From Achromobacter veterisilvae (GTDB lineage: Bacteria > Pseudomonadota > Gammaproteobacteria > Burkholderiales > Burkholderiaceae_B), in assembly GCF_900496975.1 (NCBI RefSeq), contig NZ_UFQC01000036.1, positions 1 through 64,000 on the forward strand: a DNA stretch of 64,000 bases, given 5' to 3'. The number at the start of each line of letters is the position of its first letter. Position 1 is the first letter of the stretch. Below, in pieces: positions 47,639 to 56,912 of this stretch. The notes beneath the pieces are model-generated. The model was not told the origin of the DNA. It searched no databases and saw only the letters and a program-made list of their open reading frames with translations. The position numbers and the translations under genes are program-made.

Positions 47639-48649
47639 TCAGGCCGCCGCCACCGGCCGGCCGTAGAACGGATAGTTCGGATCGTTGTAGCCGTGCGACG
47701 AGGCATGGCCCGGCGTCACCCAGCCGTTCACGACGGTCTCGTCCTCGGCCGTGATCGTCACGTCCAGGGCGGCGTAGTAATCGTCCATCTGCGCCAGGGT
47801 GCGCGGCCCGGCGATGACGGCGGTGATGACCGGATTGGCCAGCACCCAGGCGGTGGCGAAATGCCCCGCCTGCACGCCGCGCGCCGCGGCGTGCGCCACC
47901 AGCTTCTGCGCGATTTGGAGGGATTCCTCGCGGAACTCGGTCGCCAGGATGCGGGAATCGCCGCGGCCCGCCCGCGTATCCTCCGCCGGCGCCTGGCCCG
48001 GCAGGTACTTGCCGGTCAGCACGCCGCGCGCGATCGGGCTGTAGGGCACCACGCCCAGGCCGTAGTGCTTGCAGGCCGGCAGGATTTCCACTTCGGGGCC
48101 GCGGTTGAGCATGTTGTAGTACGGCTGGCACACCACCGGCTGGGGCACGCCCATTTTCTCGCACAGGCGCATGACTTCGGCGATGCGCCAGCCGCGGAAG
48201 TTGGACAGCCCGAAGCTGCGCAGCTTGCCCGCGCGGATCAGGTCGCCCAGCGCCCACAGCGCCTCTTCCAGGTTCTCTTCGTGGTAGTCGCGGTGCAGGT
48301 AGAGGATGTCCATGAAGTCGGTGTCCAGCCGGGCCAGGCTGGCCTCCACCCCGCGGACCAGCCACTGGCGCGAATAGTGCGACCGGTTCGGCCCCTTGCC
48401 CACCGGGTTGCCGATCTTGCTGGCCAGCACCCAGTCGTGGCGCTGCCCTTTCAGCAGCTTGCCCACCACTTCTTCCGAGCGGCCGCCGTTGTAGACGTCG
48501 GCGGTGTCGATGAAATTCAGCCCGTGATCGCGCGCCGACGCGACGATGCGGGCGGCTTCCTCGTCGGGCGTCTGCTCCCCGAACATCATGGTGCCCAGGC
48601 ATAGCGGGGATACACGGAGATTGCTGCGGCCCAGTCGGCGGTAGTTCAT
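47639..48649 (-). CDS. Aldo/keto reductase
   Basis: A 336-residue NADPH-dependent TIM-barrel enzyme. The active-site Asp and Tyr are in GLNFIDTADVYNGGRSEE, the Lys in WVLASKIG and the His in DILYLHRDY. The nucleotide-binding part is VITAVIAGPRTLAQMDD. The start at 48649 has GGAAG seven bases upstream; an ATG at 48670 is possible. It is a single gene convergent with the MHS transporter. Confidence 0.92.
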   Translation of the reverse strand: MNYRRLGRSNLRVSPLCLGTMMFGEQTPDEEAARIVASARDHGLNFIDTADVYNGGRSEEVVGKLLKGQRHDWVLASKIGNPVGKGPNRSHYSRQWLVRGVEASLARLDTDFMDILYLHRDYHEENLEEALWALGDLIRAGKLRSFGLSNFRGWRIAEVMRLCEKMGVPQPVVCQPYYNMLNRGPEVEILPACKHYGLGVVPYSPIARGVLTGKYLPGQAPAEDTRAGRGDSRILATEFREESLQIAQKLVAHAAARGVQAGHFATAWVLANPVITAVIAGPRTLAQMDDYYAALDVTITAEDETVVNGWVTPGHASSHGYNDPNYPFYGRPVAAA

Positions 48650-49077
48650 GGCTAGCTTCCTCTCATTCACGGAAATGGATTAGACGCGAGCATGCAACGG
48701 CAAGCCCGTGCCCGTCAAACCGGGCCCGCATCTAGAGCATTTTTGGTTGGATTGTTGACGTTCGGTTTTGTGAGGCCGGAGTTCTTGAACCGCCGGCGTC
48801 CGCCCATGAAGGGGGGGAAAGAATGCCCCCACGCCGCGCCTTCGGCTTGCTGCCCCCCAAGGGGGCGCTTTTTGCCTTGGGGCGGCCCGGCGGCAAAAAA
48901 ACCTCGTATGACGCGACTGTCAGCCGAGGACCCCGGAGACATCCGAAGCGCAGCCCCACCGGGGCGAGCATCGGAATGGCGCAGGGCAGCCTCGGCGGTT
49001 TAGAACCCCGACATCCGCAAGCTCGAAGCCCCCGCGCCCTAGATCCTGAACGTCAAGAACCAACCCAAAAGAACGCG
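48650..49077. repeat. Non-coding region with a GC-rich palindromic element
   Basis: 428 bp without a supportable gene. At 48853-48866 a CCCCCC-AA-GGGGGC palindrome is followed by TTTTTGCC (48869-48876) and its inverted copy GGCAAAAA (48892-48899), separated by 15 bases. The paired T- and A-tracts could end transcription in both directions. The GCCCCC...GGGGGC core is similar to, but not the same as, the repeats at 50167 and 62080. Confidence 0.5.
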
Positions 49078-50130
49078 CTAGACGCCAGCGTCCACCGCCG
49101 CCAGGATTTTGCCGAACAGCGCGTCGGCATGGGCGGAATTCAGCCACCGCACGATCACGACCATCTTGCGTTCGGGTTCGACCCACGTGAACGAGCTGCC
49201 CGCGCCCACGCCAAAGAAGCTGGACGCCGGCACGCTGGGGAACACGCGGCCTTCGTGGTTCAGCCAGATGAGATAGCCGTAGTACGGCGCGATGGCGCAA
49301 GGCGTGCGCATGGCCTGGATCCATTCGGCGGACAGCACCTGGCGGCCGTTGGCCTGGCCGCCGTTGAGCAGCATCTGGCCGATCAGCGCCTGGTCGCGGG
49401 CGCTGATGGACATGCCGCCGCCCCAGTGCGAACCGCCCGGCACGGACGGCATGCGCTGGCCGTCGATTTCGACCCAGGCGTTGTCGTAGCCCACCCATTG
49501 CCAGTTTTCGCTGGCGCCGATCGGGCGCGTGACGGCCTCGCGGAAGACCTCGGGCAGCGGCTTGCGGAACAGGTGCAGAAGCGCATACGAAAGCTGGTTG
49601 ATGCGCACGTCGTTGTATTCCCAGTACGTGCCCGGGCGCTGCAACGGCCGCGCGTCGCCCTTCTTGCCGTCGGGCGGCACGCCGAAGGTGACGGCGCGGT
49701 AGCGGTCGGCCTGGTCGGACACGCCGAAGCGCTCGCCTTCCCATTCGCTCGTCTGCTGCAACAGGTGGCGCCAGGTGATGTCGGCATTCTGGCCGCTGTC
49801 GAAGCCGATGCCGGGCACGCGCTTGCCGACCGGCTCGTCCACGTCCGGCAGCAGGCCGCGGTCATGCGCCACGCCCGCCAGGATCGCCAGGTAGAGTTTG
49901 GCGACGCTGAACGTCAGGTCGGCGCGGTCGGGCTCGCCCCAGGACGCGACGGTCTTGCCGTCCACCACCACCACGCCCGACACCGGGCCGCGATCGTGGA
50001 TGGGGCCCAGCAGGCGGTTCCAGGGCGGCGGATCGTTCAGGTGCACGCCAAAGACGCCCTTGACGCTGCGGTCCCAGGCGGATTCGTGGTCATTGGCGAA
50101 CTGGATCGCCTGCTGCATGAGCGTATTCAT
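49078..50130 (-). CDS. Serine hydrolase (class C beta-lactamase / EstB-like fold)
   Basis: A 350-residue protein with the SxxK catalytic motif SVAK (S75-K78) in LTFSVAKLYLAI and a tyrosine-containing second motif near EYNDVRIN. No signal peptide is visible, so it is probably a cytosolic esterase, amidase or D-peptidase-like enzyme rather than an exported lactamase. It lies downstream of the class V aminotransferase on the same strand and may share its promoter, although a GC-rich repeat separates them. Confidence 0.87.
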   Translation of the reverse strand: MNTLMQQAIQFANDHESAWDRSVKGVFGVHLNDPPPWNRLLGPIHDRGPVSGVVVVDGKTVASWGEPDRADLTFSVAKLYLAILAGVAHDRGLLPDVDEPVGKRVPGIGFDSGQNADITWRHLLQQTSEWEGERFGVSDQADRYRAVTFGVPPDGKKGDARPLQRPGTYWEYNDVRINQLSYALLHLFRKPLPEVFREAVTRPIGASENWQWVGYDNAWVEIDGQRMPSVPGGSHWGGGMSISARDQALIGQMLLNGGQANGRQVLSAEWIQAMRTPCAIAPYYGYLIWLNHEGRVFPSVPASSFFGVGAGSSFTWVEPERKMVVIVRWLNSAHADALFGKILAAVDAGV

Positions 50131-50166
50131 TCGTTGTCCTCGTCGTCATCCACAGTGTTTTCAATC

Positions 50167-50245
50167 GGGGGCGCCGCCGGATCCGGCTCCGCCGGTCCGC
50201 CAGCGCCGCCCCCTGGGGGGCCCGCGTCAGCGGGTTGGGGGGGGG
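50167..50245 (+). repeat. Dispersed GC-rich repeat, copy A
   Basis: About 78 bp starting GGGGGCGCCGCC and including the core CCAGCGCCGCCCCCTGGGGG, ending in a G-run. The reverse complement of the copy at 62080-62156 matches it with only one short indel and a few substitutions. It is imperfectly palindromic in several places and lies between two same-strand genes. Confidence 0.8.
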
Positions 50246-50252
50246 CAAACCC

Positions 50253-51428
50253 CTACCCCACCAGGAATTCCATCGCCGCCCGCACGCCGCCCGGACGATG
50301 CGGCACGCCGGCGGCGGCCAGCCCCATCTCCACACCGGCCAGCGTGCCGCACAGCGTCAGGTCGTTGAAGTGGCCCAGGTGGCCGATGCGGAAGACGCGG
50401 TCGGCCAGCTTGCCCAGGCCCTGCCCCAGCGACATGTCGAACCGTTCCAGCACCACCTTGCGGAAGGCGTCGGCGCCGTGTCCCGCCGGCATCAGCACCG
50501 CGGTCAGCGCCGGGCTGTGCGCGGCCGGGTCCAGGCTCAGCAGTTCCAGCCCCCAGGCATCCACCGCCAGGCGCGTGGCCTGTCCGTGGCGGCGGTGGCG
50601 AGCAAATACCTGCGGCAGGCCTTCCGCCTGCAGCATGGCCAGGGCCTCGTGCAGCCCGTAAAGCAGGTTGGTCGACGGCGTGTACGGAAAATAGCCGCGC
50701 GCGTTCGCCGCCAGCATTTCGCGCCAGTCCCAGTACGAACGCGGCAGGCGCGCCCCGTCGGCCGCGGCCAGGGCCTTGGCGCTGACGGCGTTGAAAGCCA
50801 GGCCGGGCGGCAGCATCAGCCCTTTCTGCGAACCCGCCACCGTCACGTCCACGCCCCATTCGTCATGGCGGTAGTCGATGGAGCCCAAGGACGAAATCGT
50901 GTCCACCATCAGCAGCGCCGGGTGCCCTGCGCGGTCGATCGCCTTGCGCACCGCCGCGACGTCGCTGGTGACGCCGGTGGAGGTCTCGTTGTGCACTACG
51001 CACACGGCCTTGATCCGGCGGTCCGCGTCGCCGGCGAGGCGGGCGCCGATGGCGGCCGCGTCCACCGGACGGCGCCAATCGCCCTCCAGGAAATCCACGT
51101 CCAGGCCCAGCCGCCCCGCCAGCTTGCGCCAGAGGCTGGCGAAATGCCCGGTCTCGACCATGAGCACGCGGTCGCCCGGCGACAGCGTATTGACCAGCGC
51201 GGCTTCCCAGGCGCCGGTGCCCGACGACGGGAAGATCACCACCGGCGCCTGGGTCTGGAATACCTGCTTGACCCCGCTCAGCACCGCCAGTCCCAGCGCG
51301 CCGAATTCCGGGCCGCGGTGGTCGATGGTGGGCTGGTCGATGGCGCGCAGCACGCGGTCGGGAACGTTGGTCGGCCCCGGAATCTGCAGGAAGTGCCGGC
51401 CGGAAGGATGGTTGTTCAGCGTAAGCAT
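50253..51428 (-). CDS. Class V aminotransferase (serine-glyoxylate aminotransferase-like)
   Basis: A 391-residue PLP enzyme. The N-terminus (HFLQIPGPTNVPDRVLRAID, with IDHRGPEF) matches the alanine/serine-glyoxylate aminotransferase branch, and the cofactor lysine is in VAGSQKGLMLPPG. The ATG at 51428 is used; a TTG at 51440 is the only alternative. It is divergent from a GntR regulator, and a GTATAC operator-like site lies 25 bp upstream of its start. Confidence 0.92.
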   Translation of the reverse strand: MLTLNNHPSGRHFLQIPGPTNVPDRVLRAIDQPTIDHRGPEFGALGLAVLSGVKQVFQTQAPVVIFPSSGTGAWEAALVNTLSPGDRVLMVETGHFASLWRKLAGRLGLDVDFLEGDWRRPVDAAAIGARLAGDADRRIKAVCVVHNETSTGVTSDVAAVRKAIDRAGHPALLMVDTISSLGSIDYRHDEWGVDVTVAGSQKGLMLPPGLAFNAVSAKALAAADGARLPRSYWDWREMLAANARGYFPYTPSTNLLYGLHEALAMLQAEGLPQVFARHRRHGQATRLAVDAWGLELLSLDPAAHSPALTAVLMPAGHGADAFRKVVLERFDMSLGQGLGKLADRVFRIGHLGHFNDLTLCGTLAGVEMGLAAAGVPHRPGGVRAAMEFLVG

Positions 51429-51451
51429 GCGACGCCCCAAAGTGGAATCTT

Positions 51452-51463
51452 TTTGTATACCAA
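51452..51463. promoter_or_regulatory. GntR operator-like site 1
   Basis: TTTGTATACCAA, identical to site 3. It lies 24 bp before the aminotransferase ATG. FCD-type GntR proteins commonly bind short palindromes of the TNGTATACNA kind. Confidence 0.6.
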
Positions 51464-51554
51464 CGAAAGGTGCCGGCAGACAAACAGTGTATGCCCAGCA
51501 TTCGGACTTGCGGCATGCGCCACTCTATCCCATTGTTTTTACGTTAATAACCTA

Positions 51555-51566
51555 GGGTATACACCC
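51555..51566. promoter_or_regulatory. GntR operator-like site 2
   Basis: GGGTATACACCC shares the GTATAC core with sites 1 and 3 but has different flanks, making a near-perfect GC-clamped palindrome. It is roughly midway between the two divergent genes. Confidence 0.45.
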
Positions 51567-51616
51567 ATCAGACCATTTGCCATCCGGGTTTATAGTTCCG
51601 CAAAACACGGGGAATA

Positions 51617-51628
51617 TTTGTATACCAA
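51617..51628. promoter_or_regulatory. GntR operator-like site 3, overlapping the regulator start codon
   Basis: TTTGTATACCAA identical to site 1, with its last base being the A of the regulator's ATG at 51628. Binding here would block the regulator's own translation start region, indicating autoregulation. Confidence 0.6.
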
Positions 51629-52377
51629 TGAGCAGCGCTTCCAGCCTGATGCCCGCTTCCGCCGCCGACGCCGCGGCCGAAACCCCGCCCCAGGCGGCGC
51701 GCGGCGCGGGCAACGGCCGCACGCTGCCGGCGACGGTGGCCGGGCAACTGCGCGAACGCATCATCCAGGGGGAATTCCCGCCCGCCTCGCGCCTGAACGA
51801 ACGCGCGCTGTGCGACCTGCTGGGCGTGTCCCGCACGCCCTTGCGCGAAGCGTTCCGCCTGCTGGCCGCCGAAGGCCTGGTGCAGATCGAGCCGAACCGG
51901 GGCGCGCAGGTGGTGGCGCTGTCCGAGGCCAACATCCGCGAAGCCTTCGAAGTGATCGGCGGCCTGGAAGCCATGTCGTGCCGGCTGGCCTGCGAACGCG
52001 CCACGGACCTTGAAATCGCCGAGATCCGGGCGCTGACCTATGAAATGATGGCCAGCCACGCGCGCCGCGACCTGCCCACCTATTTCCGGACCAACCGCGA
52101 GATCCACGAACGCATCAGCCTGGCCTCGCACAACAGCCTGCTCAAGCAGTTGTACGACGCCCAGAACGCGCGCATCCAGAACCTGCGGTTCGTCTCGAAC
52201 GAAAACCGCCAGAAATGGGACCTGGCGATGCGCGAACACATCGAGATGGCCGAGGCCCTGGAAGCGCGCGACGCCGACCGGCTGGCCGGCATCATGCGCC
52301 AGCACCTGCAACGCAAGTGCGAAGCCGCGCTGGCGGCCTTGCGCCATGCGCCCGCCGCGCCGCCCGATTCAGACTGA
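51628..52377 (+). CDS. GntR-family regulator, FCD (FadR) subgroup
   Basis: A 249-residue protein with the winged helix (TVAGQLRERIIQGEFPPASR; GVSRTPLREAFRLLAAEGLV) and an FCD effector domain (FRTNREIHERISLASHN; MREHIEMAEALEARDADRL). A variable 40-residue Ala-rich N-terminal tail precedes it. The ATG at 51628 is preferred to one 51 bases upstream, which runs through the operator-like region. It is divergent from the aminotransferase and precedes the peptide ABC operon by 71 bp, so it may control both. Confidence 0.92.
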   Translation: MSSASSLMPASAADAAAETPPQAARGAGNGRTLPATVAGQLRERIIQGEFPPASRLNERALCDLLGVSRTPLREAFRLLAAEGLVQIEPNRGAQVVALSEANIREAFEVIGGLEAMSCRLACERATDLEIAEIRALTYEMMASHARRDLPTYFRTNREIHERISLASHNSLLKQLYDAQNARIQNLRFVSNENRQKWDLAMREHIEMAEALEARDADRLAGIMRQHLQRKCEAALAALRHAPAAPPDSD

Positions 52378-52400
52378 CACCCCTTTCCCGCCCGACGGTT

Positions 52401-52428
52401 ACGCAGTAGATACGCAGTACGTGCAGTG
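52401..52428 (+). promoter_or_regulatory. 11-bp-period repeats before the peptide ABC operon
   Basis: ACGCAGTA occurs at 52401-52408 and 52412-52419, and GTGCAGTG follows at 52421-52428, giving a period of about one helical turn. The repeats are 21 bp before the substrate-binding-protein ATG and may bind a regulator. Confidence 0.4.
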
Positions 52429-52448
52429 ACTTCCACAGGAGCCTCGCC

Positions 52449-54020
52449 ATGGCCGATTGCCGCGTCCCCCCCGTATCATCCCCGCCTTTCCTCCGCAGCT
52501 TCCCCCCGCTCAAGGCCCTGGCCGCCGCCATGCTGGCCTGCGCCGCGCTCGCGGCCCAGCCGGCCCTGGCCGGCAAAAAGGACGACACTCTGCGCATGGC
52601 GTACGACCAGGCGCCCGAAAGCGTGGACCCGTACTACAACAACGTGCGAATCGGCGTCATCATCGCCGCCAACGTCTGGGACACCCTGCTCTACCGCGAT
52701 CCGGTCACCAACGAATACAAGGGGCAGCTCGCCAAGAGCTGGAAGCAGGTCGACGACAAGACCCTGGAATTCGAACTGCGCGAAGGCGTCAAATTCCACA
52801 ACGGCGAAGAGTTCGACGCGGACTCGGTGGTGTACACGCTGAACTATGTGGCCGATCCGAAGAACAAGGCCGTGACGCAGCAGAACGTGGCCTGGATCGA
52901 CAAGGTCGAGAAAATCGACAAGTACAAGGTGCGCCTGACCACCAAGGAACCCTTCCCCGGCGCCAAGGAATACCTGTCCACCACCGCCGCCATCCATCCG
53001 GCCAAGTACTACCAGGAGGTCGGCCCCAAGGGCATGAACGCCAAGCCCGTGGGCTCGGGTCCGTACAAGGTGGTGGACTACCAGCCCGGCAAGTCCATCA
53101 CGCTGGAACGCAACGCCGACTACTTCAAGGATTCGCCCAAGGCCCAGCCGAAGATCGGCAAGGTGGTCATCCGCTTCATCCCCGACCGCCAGACGCAGAT
53201 GGCCGAAGTCATCTCGGGCGGCGAGGACCTGATCATGAGCGTGCCCAAGGACCAGGCCGAACAACTGGGCGCGATGCCGGCGCTGCAGATGGTCACGGGC
53301 GACACCATGCGCATCGTCTTCATGCAGATGAACATCCTGGAAGGCACGCCGGCGCCGCAGCTCAAGGACGAGCGCGTGCGCCGCGCCATCATCCACGCGA
53401 TCGACCGCGAGTCCATGCTCAAGAATATCGTGGGCGAAGGCGGCGGCCTCATCAACACCATCTGCACGCCCTCGCAGGTGGGCTGCACCCAGGACGGCGC
53501 CCCGGTCTACAAGTACGATCCCGCGCTCGCCAAGAAACTGCTGGCCGAGGCCGGCTACCCGAACGGCTTCGACATCGACATCGTGGCCTACCGCGAACGC
53601 AACCAGACCGAAGCCATCATCAACTACCTGCAGGCGGTCGGCATCCGCGCCAAGCTGAACTTCCTGCAGTACGCGGCCATGCGCGACATGATCCGCGCCA
53701 ACAAGGCCTCGCTCACGCACCAGACCTGGGGCTCCAACCTGGTCAACGACGTGTCCGCCTCCACGCCGGTGTACTTCGCCTTCGGCAACGACGACATCAC
53801 CCGCGACCCGCAGGTCCGGGACCTGCTCAACAAGGGCGACCACACGATAGAAAGCGCGGCGCGCAACGCCGCCTACAAGCAGGCGCTGGACCAGATCGCG
53901 CAGAAGGCCTACGCGGTGCCGCTGTGGACGCTGCCGGCGTACTACGTCGCCACCAAGGACGTGAACTTCAAGCCCTACTCGGACGAGCTGGTGCGCTTCT
54001 GGGACATGAGCTGGAAGTAA
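52449..54020 (+). CDS. Peptide/nickel-type ABC substrate-binding protein (SBP_bac_5)
   Basis: A 523-residue periplasmic receptor. A signal peptide runs through LAAAMLACAALAAQPALA; the mature protein shows the DppA/OppA fold: RMAYDQAPESVDPYYNN, AKSWKQVDDKTLEFELREGV and VGSGPYKVVDYQPGKSITLE. It should bind a peptide or peptide-like amide for the transporter encoded next. Confidence 0.93.
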   Translation: MADCRVPPVSSPPFLRSFPPLKALAAAMLACAALAAQPALAGKKDDTLRMAYDQAPESVDPYYNNVRIGVIIAANVWDTLLYRDPVTNEYKGQLAKSWKQVDDKTLEFELREGVKFHNGEEFDADSVVYTLNYVADPKNKAVTQQNVAWIDKVEKIDKYKVRLTTKEPFPGAKEYLSTTAAIHPAKYYQEVGPKGMNAKPVGSGPYKVVDYQPGKSITLERNADYFKDSPKAQPKIGKVVIRFIPDRQTQMAEVISGGEDLIMSVPKDQAEQLGAMPALQMVTGDTMRIVFMQMNILEGTPAPQLKDERVRRAIIHAIDRESMLKNIVGEGGGLINTICTPSQVGCTQDGAPVYKYDPALAKKLLAEAGYPNGFDIDIVAYRERNQTEAIINYLQAVGIRAKLNFLQYAAMRDMIRANKASLTHQTWGSNLVNDVSASTPVYFAFGNDDITRDPQVRDLLNKGDHTIESAARNAAYKQALDQIAQKAYAVPLWTLPAYYVATKDVNFKPYSDELVRFWDMSWK

Positions 54021-54083
54021 GGCGCGGCCTGCGCCGGGCCGGCCGCAAGCCGGTCCGGCGGCGCGAAACGGAGAGGAAGTCCT

Positions 54084-55001
54084 ATGCTTTACTTCACGAT
54101 CAGGCGCCTGGGCCTGGCGGTGCTGGTGGCGCTGACCGTCTCGATCCTGGCGTTCCTGCTGCTGCACCTGTCGGGCGATCCGGCGCTGGCGCTGGCCGGC
54201 GAAGGCGCGCGGCAGGCCGACATCGACATGATCCGCAAGACCTACGGCCTGGACCGGCCGCTGGCCGTGCAATACGCCGACTGGCTCTGGCACATCCTGC
54301 AGGGCGATTTCGGCACCTCGGTGTATTTCAAGACCGAGGCCGGGCCGCTGATCCTCTCCAAGCTCAAGACCACGCTGCTGCTGGGCCTGGGCGCGCTGGG
54401 CTTCGCCCTCGCGATCTCCATTCCGCTGGGCGTGCTGGCCGCGCTGTACAAGGGCAGCCTGATCGACCGCGCCTGTCTGGCCATCGCGGTGCTGGGCCAG
54501 GCGCTGCCCAACTTCTTCTTCGCGCTGATCCTCATCATGCTGTTCTCGATCTCGCTGCGCCTGCTGCCGGTATCGGGCAGCGGCAGTTGGCAGCATTTCG
54601 TGATGCCGGCGATCGCGCTGGGCTATTACGTGGCTCCCGCCTTCATGCGCCTGATCCGCGCCGGCATGATCGAAGTCCTGGCCGCCGACTACATCCGCAC
54701 CGCGCGGGCCAAGGGCCTGCCGGCACGCACCATCGTCTTCAAGCACGCGCTGCGCAACGCCATCGTGCCGGTGGTGGCGCTGGCGGCGGTGCAACTGGGC
54801 TACCTGCTGGGCGGCTCGGTCGTCATCGAAACCATCTTCGCGCTGGACGGCCTGGGCTACCTGGCCTACCAGAGCATCACCTACAAGGACTATCCCGTGA
54901 TGCAGCTCATCGTGCTGCTGCTGTCGGTGCTGTACGTGCTCCTGACCCTTGCCTCCGATATCGCCAACGCGTGGCTCGATCCCCGCATCCGGGTGTCCTG
55001 A
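54084..55001 (+). CDS. Peptide-type ABC transporter permease (DppB type)
   Basis: A 305-residue membrane protein with six hydrophobic segments. The N-terminus LYFTIRRLGLAVLVALTVSI and the loop ADYIRTARAKGLPARTIVFK (EAA-type coupling motif) are characteristic of DppB. It is one base apart from the next permease gene. Confidence 0.93.
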   Translation: MLYFTIRRLGLAVLVALTVSILAFLLLHLSGDPALALAGEGARQADIDMIRKTYGLDRPLAVQYADWLWHILQGDFGTSVYFKTEAGPLILSKLKTTLLLGLGALGFALAISIPLGVLAALYKGSLIDRACLAIAVLGQALPNFFFALILIMLFSISLRLLPVSGSGSWQHFVMPAIALGYYVAPAFMRLIRAGMIEVLAADYIRTARAKGLPARTIVFKHALRNAIVPVVALAAVQLGYLLGGSVVIETIFALDGLGYLAYQSITYKDYPVMQLIVLLLSVLYVLLTLASDIANAWLDPRIRVS

Positions 55002-55002
55002 C

Positions 55003-55920
55003 ATGACCGCGCCCACCCTGACCCCATCCGTGCCCGGCACGCCCCCGCAGGCGCCGCTGGAACTGTCCGCATCCGCCCTGCGCTGGCGCCGGCTGCGGCG
55101 CAACAAGGCGCTGCTGGCCGGCGGCGGCATCCTGCTGGCCATCGTGCTCATCGCGCTGCTCGCGCCCTGGATCTCGCCGCACGACCCCTACTTCCAGGAC
55201 CTGGCGTACCGCACCGCGCCGCCCGTCTGGTACGACAAGGGCACCTGGCTGCATCCGCTGGGCACCGACCAACTGGGCCGCGACTACCTGTCGCGCCTGT
55301 TCTACGGCGCCCGCATTTCGCTTTTGATCGGCATCAGCGTCGCGCTGATCTCCGGCCTGATCGGCACGGCCATGGGCATGGCGGCCGGCTACTTCGGCGG
55401 CAAGACCGACATGGCCGTGTCCTTCCTGATCACCACCCGCCTGTCCATGCCCGTGATTCTGGTGGCGCTGGCCACGGTGGCCATCGTGGGCGGTTCGCTC
55501 TGGGTCGTGATCCTGGTGCTGGGGCTGCTCAAGTGGGACCGCTACGCGGTCGTCATGCGCAGCGCCACCCAGCAGGTCCGTTCGCTGGAATACGTGGCCG
55601 CGGCGCAGGCGGCGGGCGCGTGCACCTGGCGCATCGTCTGGGGCGAGGTGCTGCCCAACGTGGTGCCGCAGTTGATCGTGATCGCCACGCTGGAAGCCGC
55701 CAGCGCCATCCTGCTGGAAGCCTCGCTGTCCTTCCTGGGCCTGGGCGTGCAGCCCCCGCTGCCGTCGTGGGGCCTGATGATCTCCGAAGCCAAGGCGTAC
55801 ATGTTCTTCTCGTTCTGGCTGATCGCCATTCCCGGGTCGGCGCTGGCCCTGCTGATCTTCGCCATCAACCTGGCGGGCGACGGGCTGCACCAGCTCCTGA
55901 CGCCCGAAGAGAGGGCCTGA
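55003..55920 (+). CDS. Peptide-type ABC transporter permease (DppC type)
   Basis: A 305-residue permease with a polar N-terminal tail, the DppC motif HPLGTDQLGRDYLSRLFYGA and an EAA loop near SLEYVAAAQAAGACTWRIVW. The ATG at 55003 is used; an upstream in-frame ATG would overlap the previous gene by over 50 bp. Confidence 0.93.
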   Translation: MTAPTLTPSVPGTPPQAPLELSASALRWRRLRRNKALLAGGGILLAIVLIALLAPWISPHDPYFQDLAYRTAPPVWYDKGTWLHPLGTDQLGRDYLSRLFYGARISLLIGISVALISGLIGTAMGMAAGYFGGKTDMAVSFLITTRLSMPVILVALATVAIVGGSLWVVILVLGLLKWDRYAVVMRSATQQVRSLEYVAAAQAAGACTWRIVWGEVLPNVVPQLIVIATLEAASAILLEASLSFLGLGVQPPLPSWGLMISEAKAYMFFSFWLIAIPGSALALLIFAINLAGDGLHQLLTPEERA

Positions 55921-55922
55921 CC

Positions 55923-56912
55923 ATGACCGACAACGAAATCGTCCTGGACGTAGAAGGGCTGACCGTCGACATCGCCACGCCGCGCGGCGCCCTGCACGCG
56001 GTGCGCGACGTGTCCTTCCAGGTCAGGCGCGGCGAAACGCTGTGCCTGGTCGGGGAATCGGGCTGCGGCAAGTCCATGACCTCGCTGGCCATCATGGGCC
56101 TGCTGCCCAAGGCCGCGCAGCGCCGCACCCGCCGGCTGTCGGTGCTGGGCGAGGACCTGTCCGCCGCGCGCGGGCGGCGGATCAACGCCCTGCGCGGCAG
56201 CAAGATGGCCATGATCTTCCAGGAGCCCATGACGGCGCTGAACCCCGCCTACGCCATCGGCGAACAACTGACCGAACACTACATTCACCATTGCAAGGCC
56301 GGCACGCGGCAGGCGCGGGACCGCGCGGTCGAACTGCTGGAGAAGGTCGGTATCGCCTCGGCGGGGCAGCGGCTGGCCCAGTATCCGCACCAGTTGTCGG
56401 GCGGGCTGCGCCAGCGGGTGATGATCGCCATGGCGCTGATGTGCGGGCCCGAACTGCTGATCGCCGACGAGCCCAGCACCGCGCTGGACGTCACCATCCA
56501 GGCGCAGATCCTGCGGCTGCTGGCCGATCTGCAGGCCGAACTCGGCATCGCGATGGTGCTGATCACCCACGACCTGGGCGTGGTCGCGCGCATCGCGCGG
56601 CAGGTGGCCGTGATGTACGCCGGCCAGATCGTCGAGGAAGGGCCGGTGGCCGAGCTCTTCGCCTCGCCCCGCCATCCCTACACCGAAGGACTGCTGGGCT
56701 GTATCCCCGTGCCCGGCCGCACGCCGCCGGGCGAAGCGCTGGGCACCATCCCCGGCGTCGTGCCCGCGCTGGTGGGCGACCTGCAAGGCTGCGCCTTCTT
56801 CGACCGCTGCCCCCATGCGCAAGAACGCTGCCGCCAGACCGTGCCCGTGCACGGGGCCGAAACGGGGCAACGCTGGCGCTGCGTCCTCCACCCGGAAGGA
56901 GCCCTGGCATGA
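55923..56912 (+). CDS. Peptide-type ABC transporter ATP-binding protein (DppD type)
   Basis: A 329-residue ATPase with Walker A GESGCGKS, signature LSGGLRQRV and Walker [14 protein letters not shown], then the oligopeptide-transporter C-terminal extension with conserved cysteines ([15 protein letters not shown]), which in homologs bind an iron-sulfur cluster. It overlaps the next ATPase by 4 bp. Confidence 0.94.
   Translation: MTDNEIVLDVEGLTVDIATPRGALHAVRDVSFQVRRGETLCLVGESGCGKSMTSLAIMGLLPKAAQRRTRRLSVLGEDLSAARGRRINALRGSKMAMIFQEPMTALNPAYAIGEQLTEHYIHHCKAGTRQARDRAVELLEKVGIASAGQRLAQYPHQLSGGLRQRVMIAMALMCGPELLIADEPSTALDVTIQAQILRLLADLQAELGIAMVLITHDLGVVARIARQVAVMYAGQIVEEGPVAELFASPRHPYTEGLLGCIPVPGRTPPGEALGTIPGVVPALVGDLQGCAFFDRCPHAQERCRQTVPVHGAETGQRWRCVLHPEGALA

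Noticed and set aside
48853..48899. CRISPR-like or IS terminal repeat
   Set aside because: Only a single palindromic element; no spaced array and no transposase.
52476..55151. 891-residue minus-strand frame opposite the peptide ABC genes
   Set aside because: Complement of real coding sequence with Val/Gly/His/Asp-biased shadow composition and no domain.
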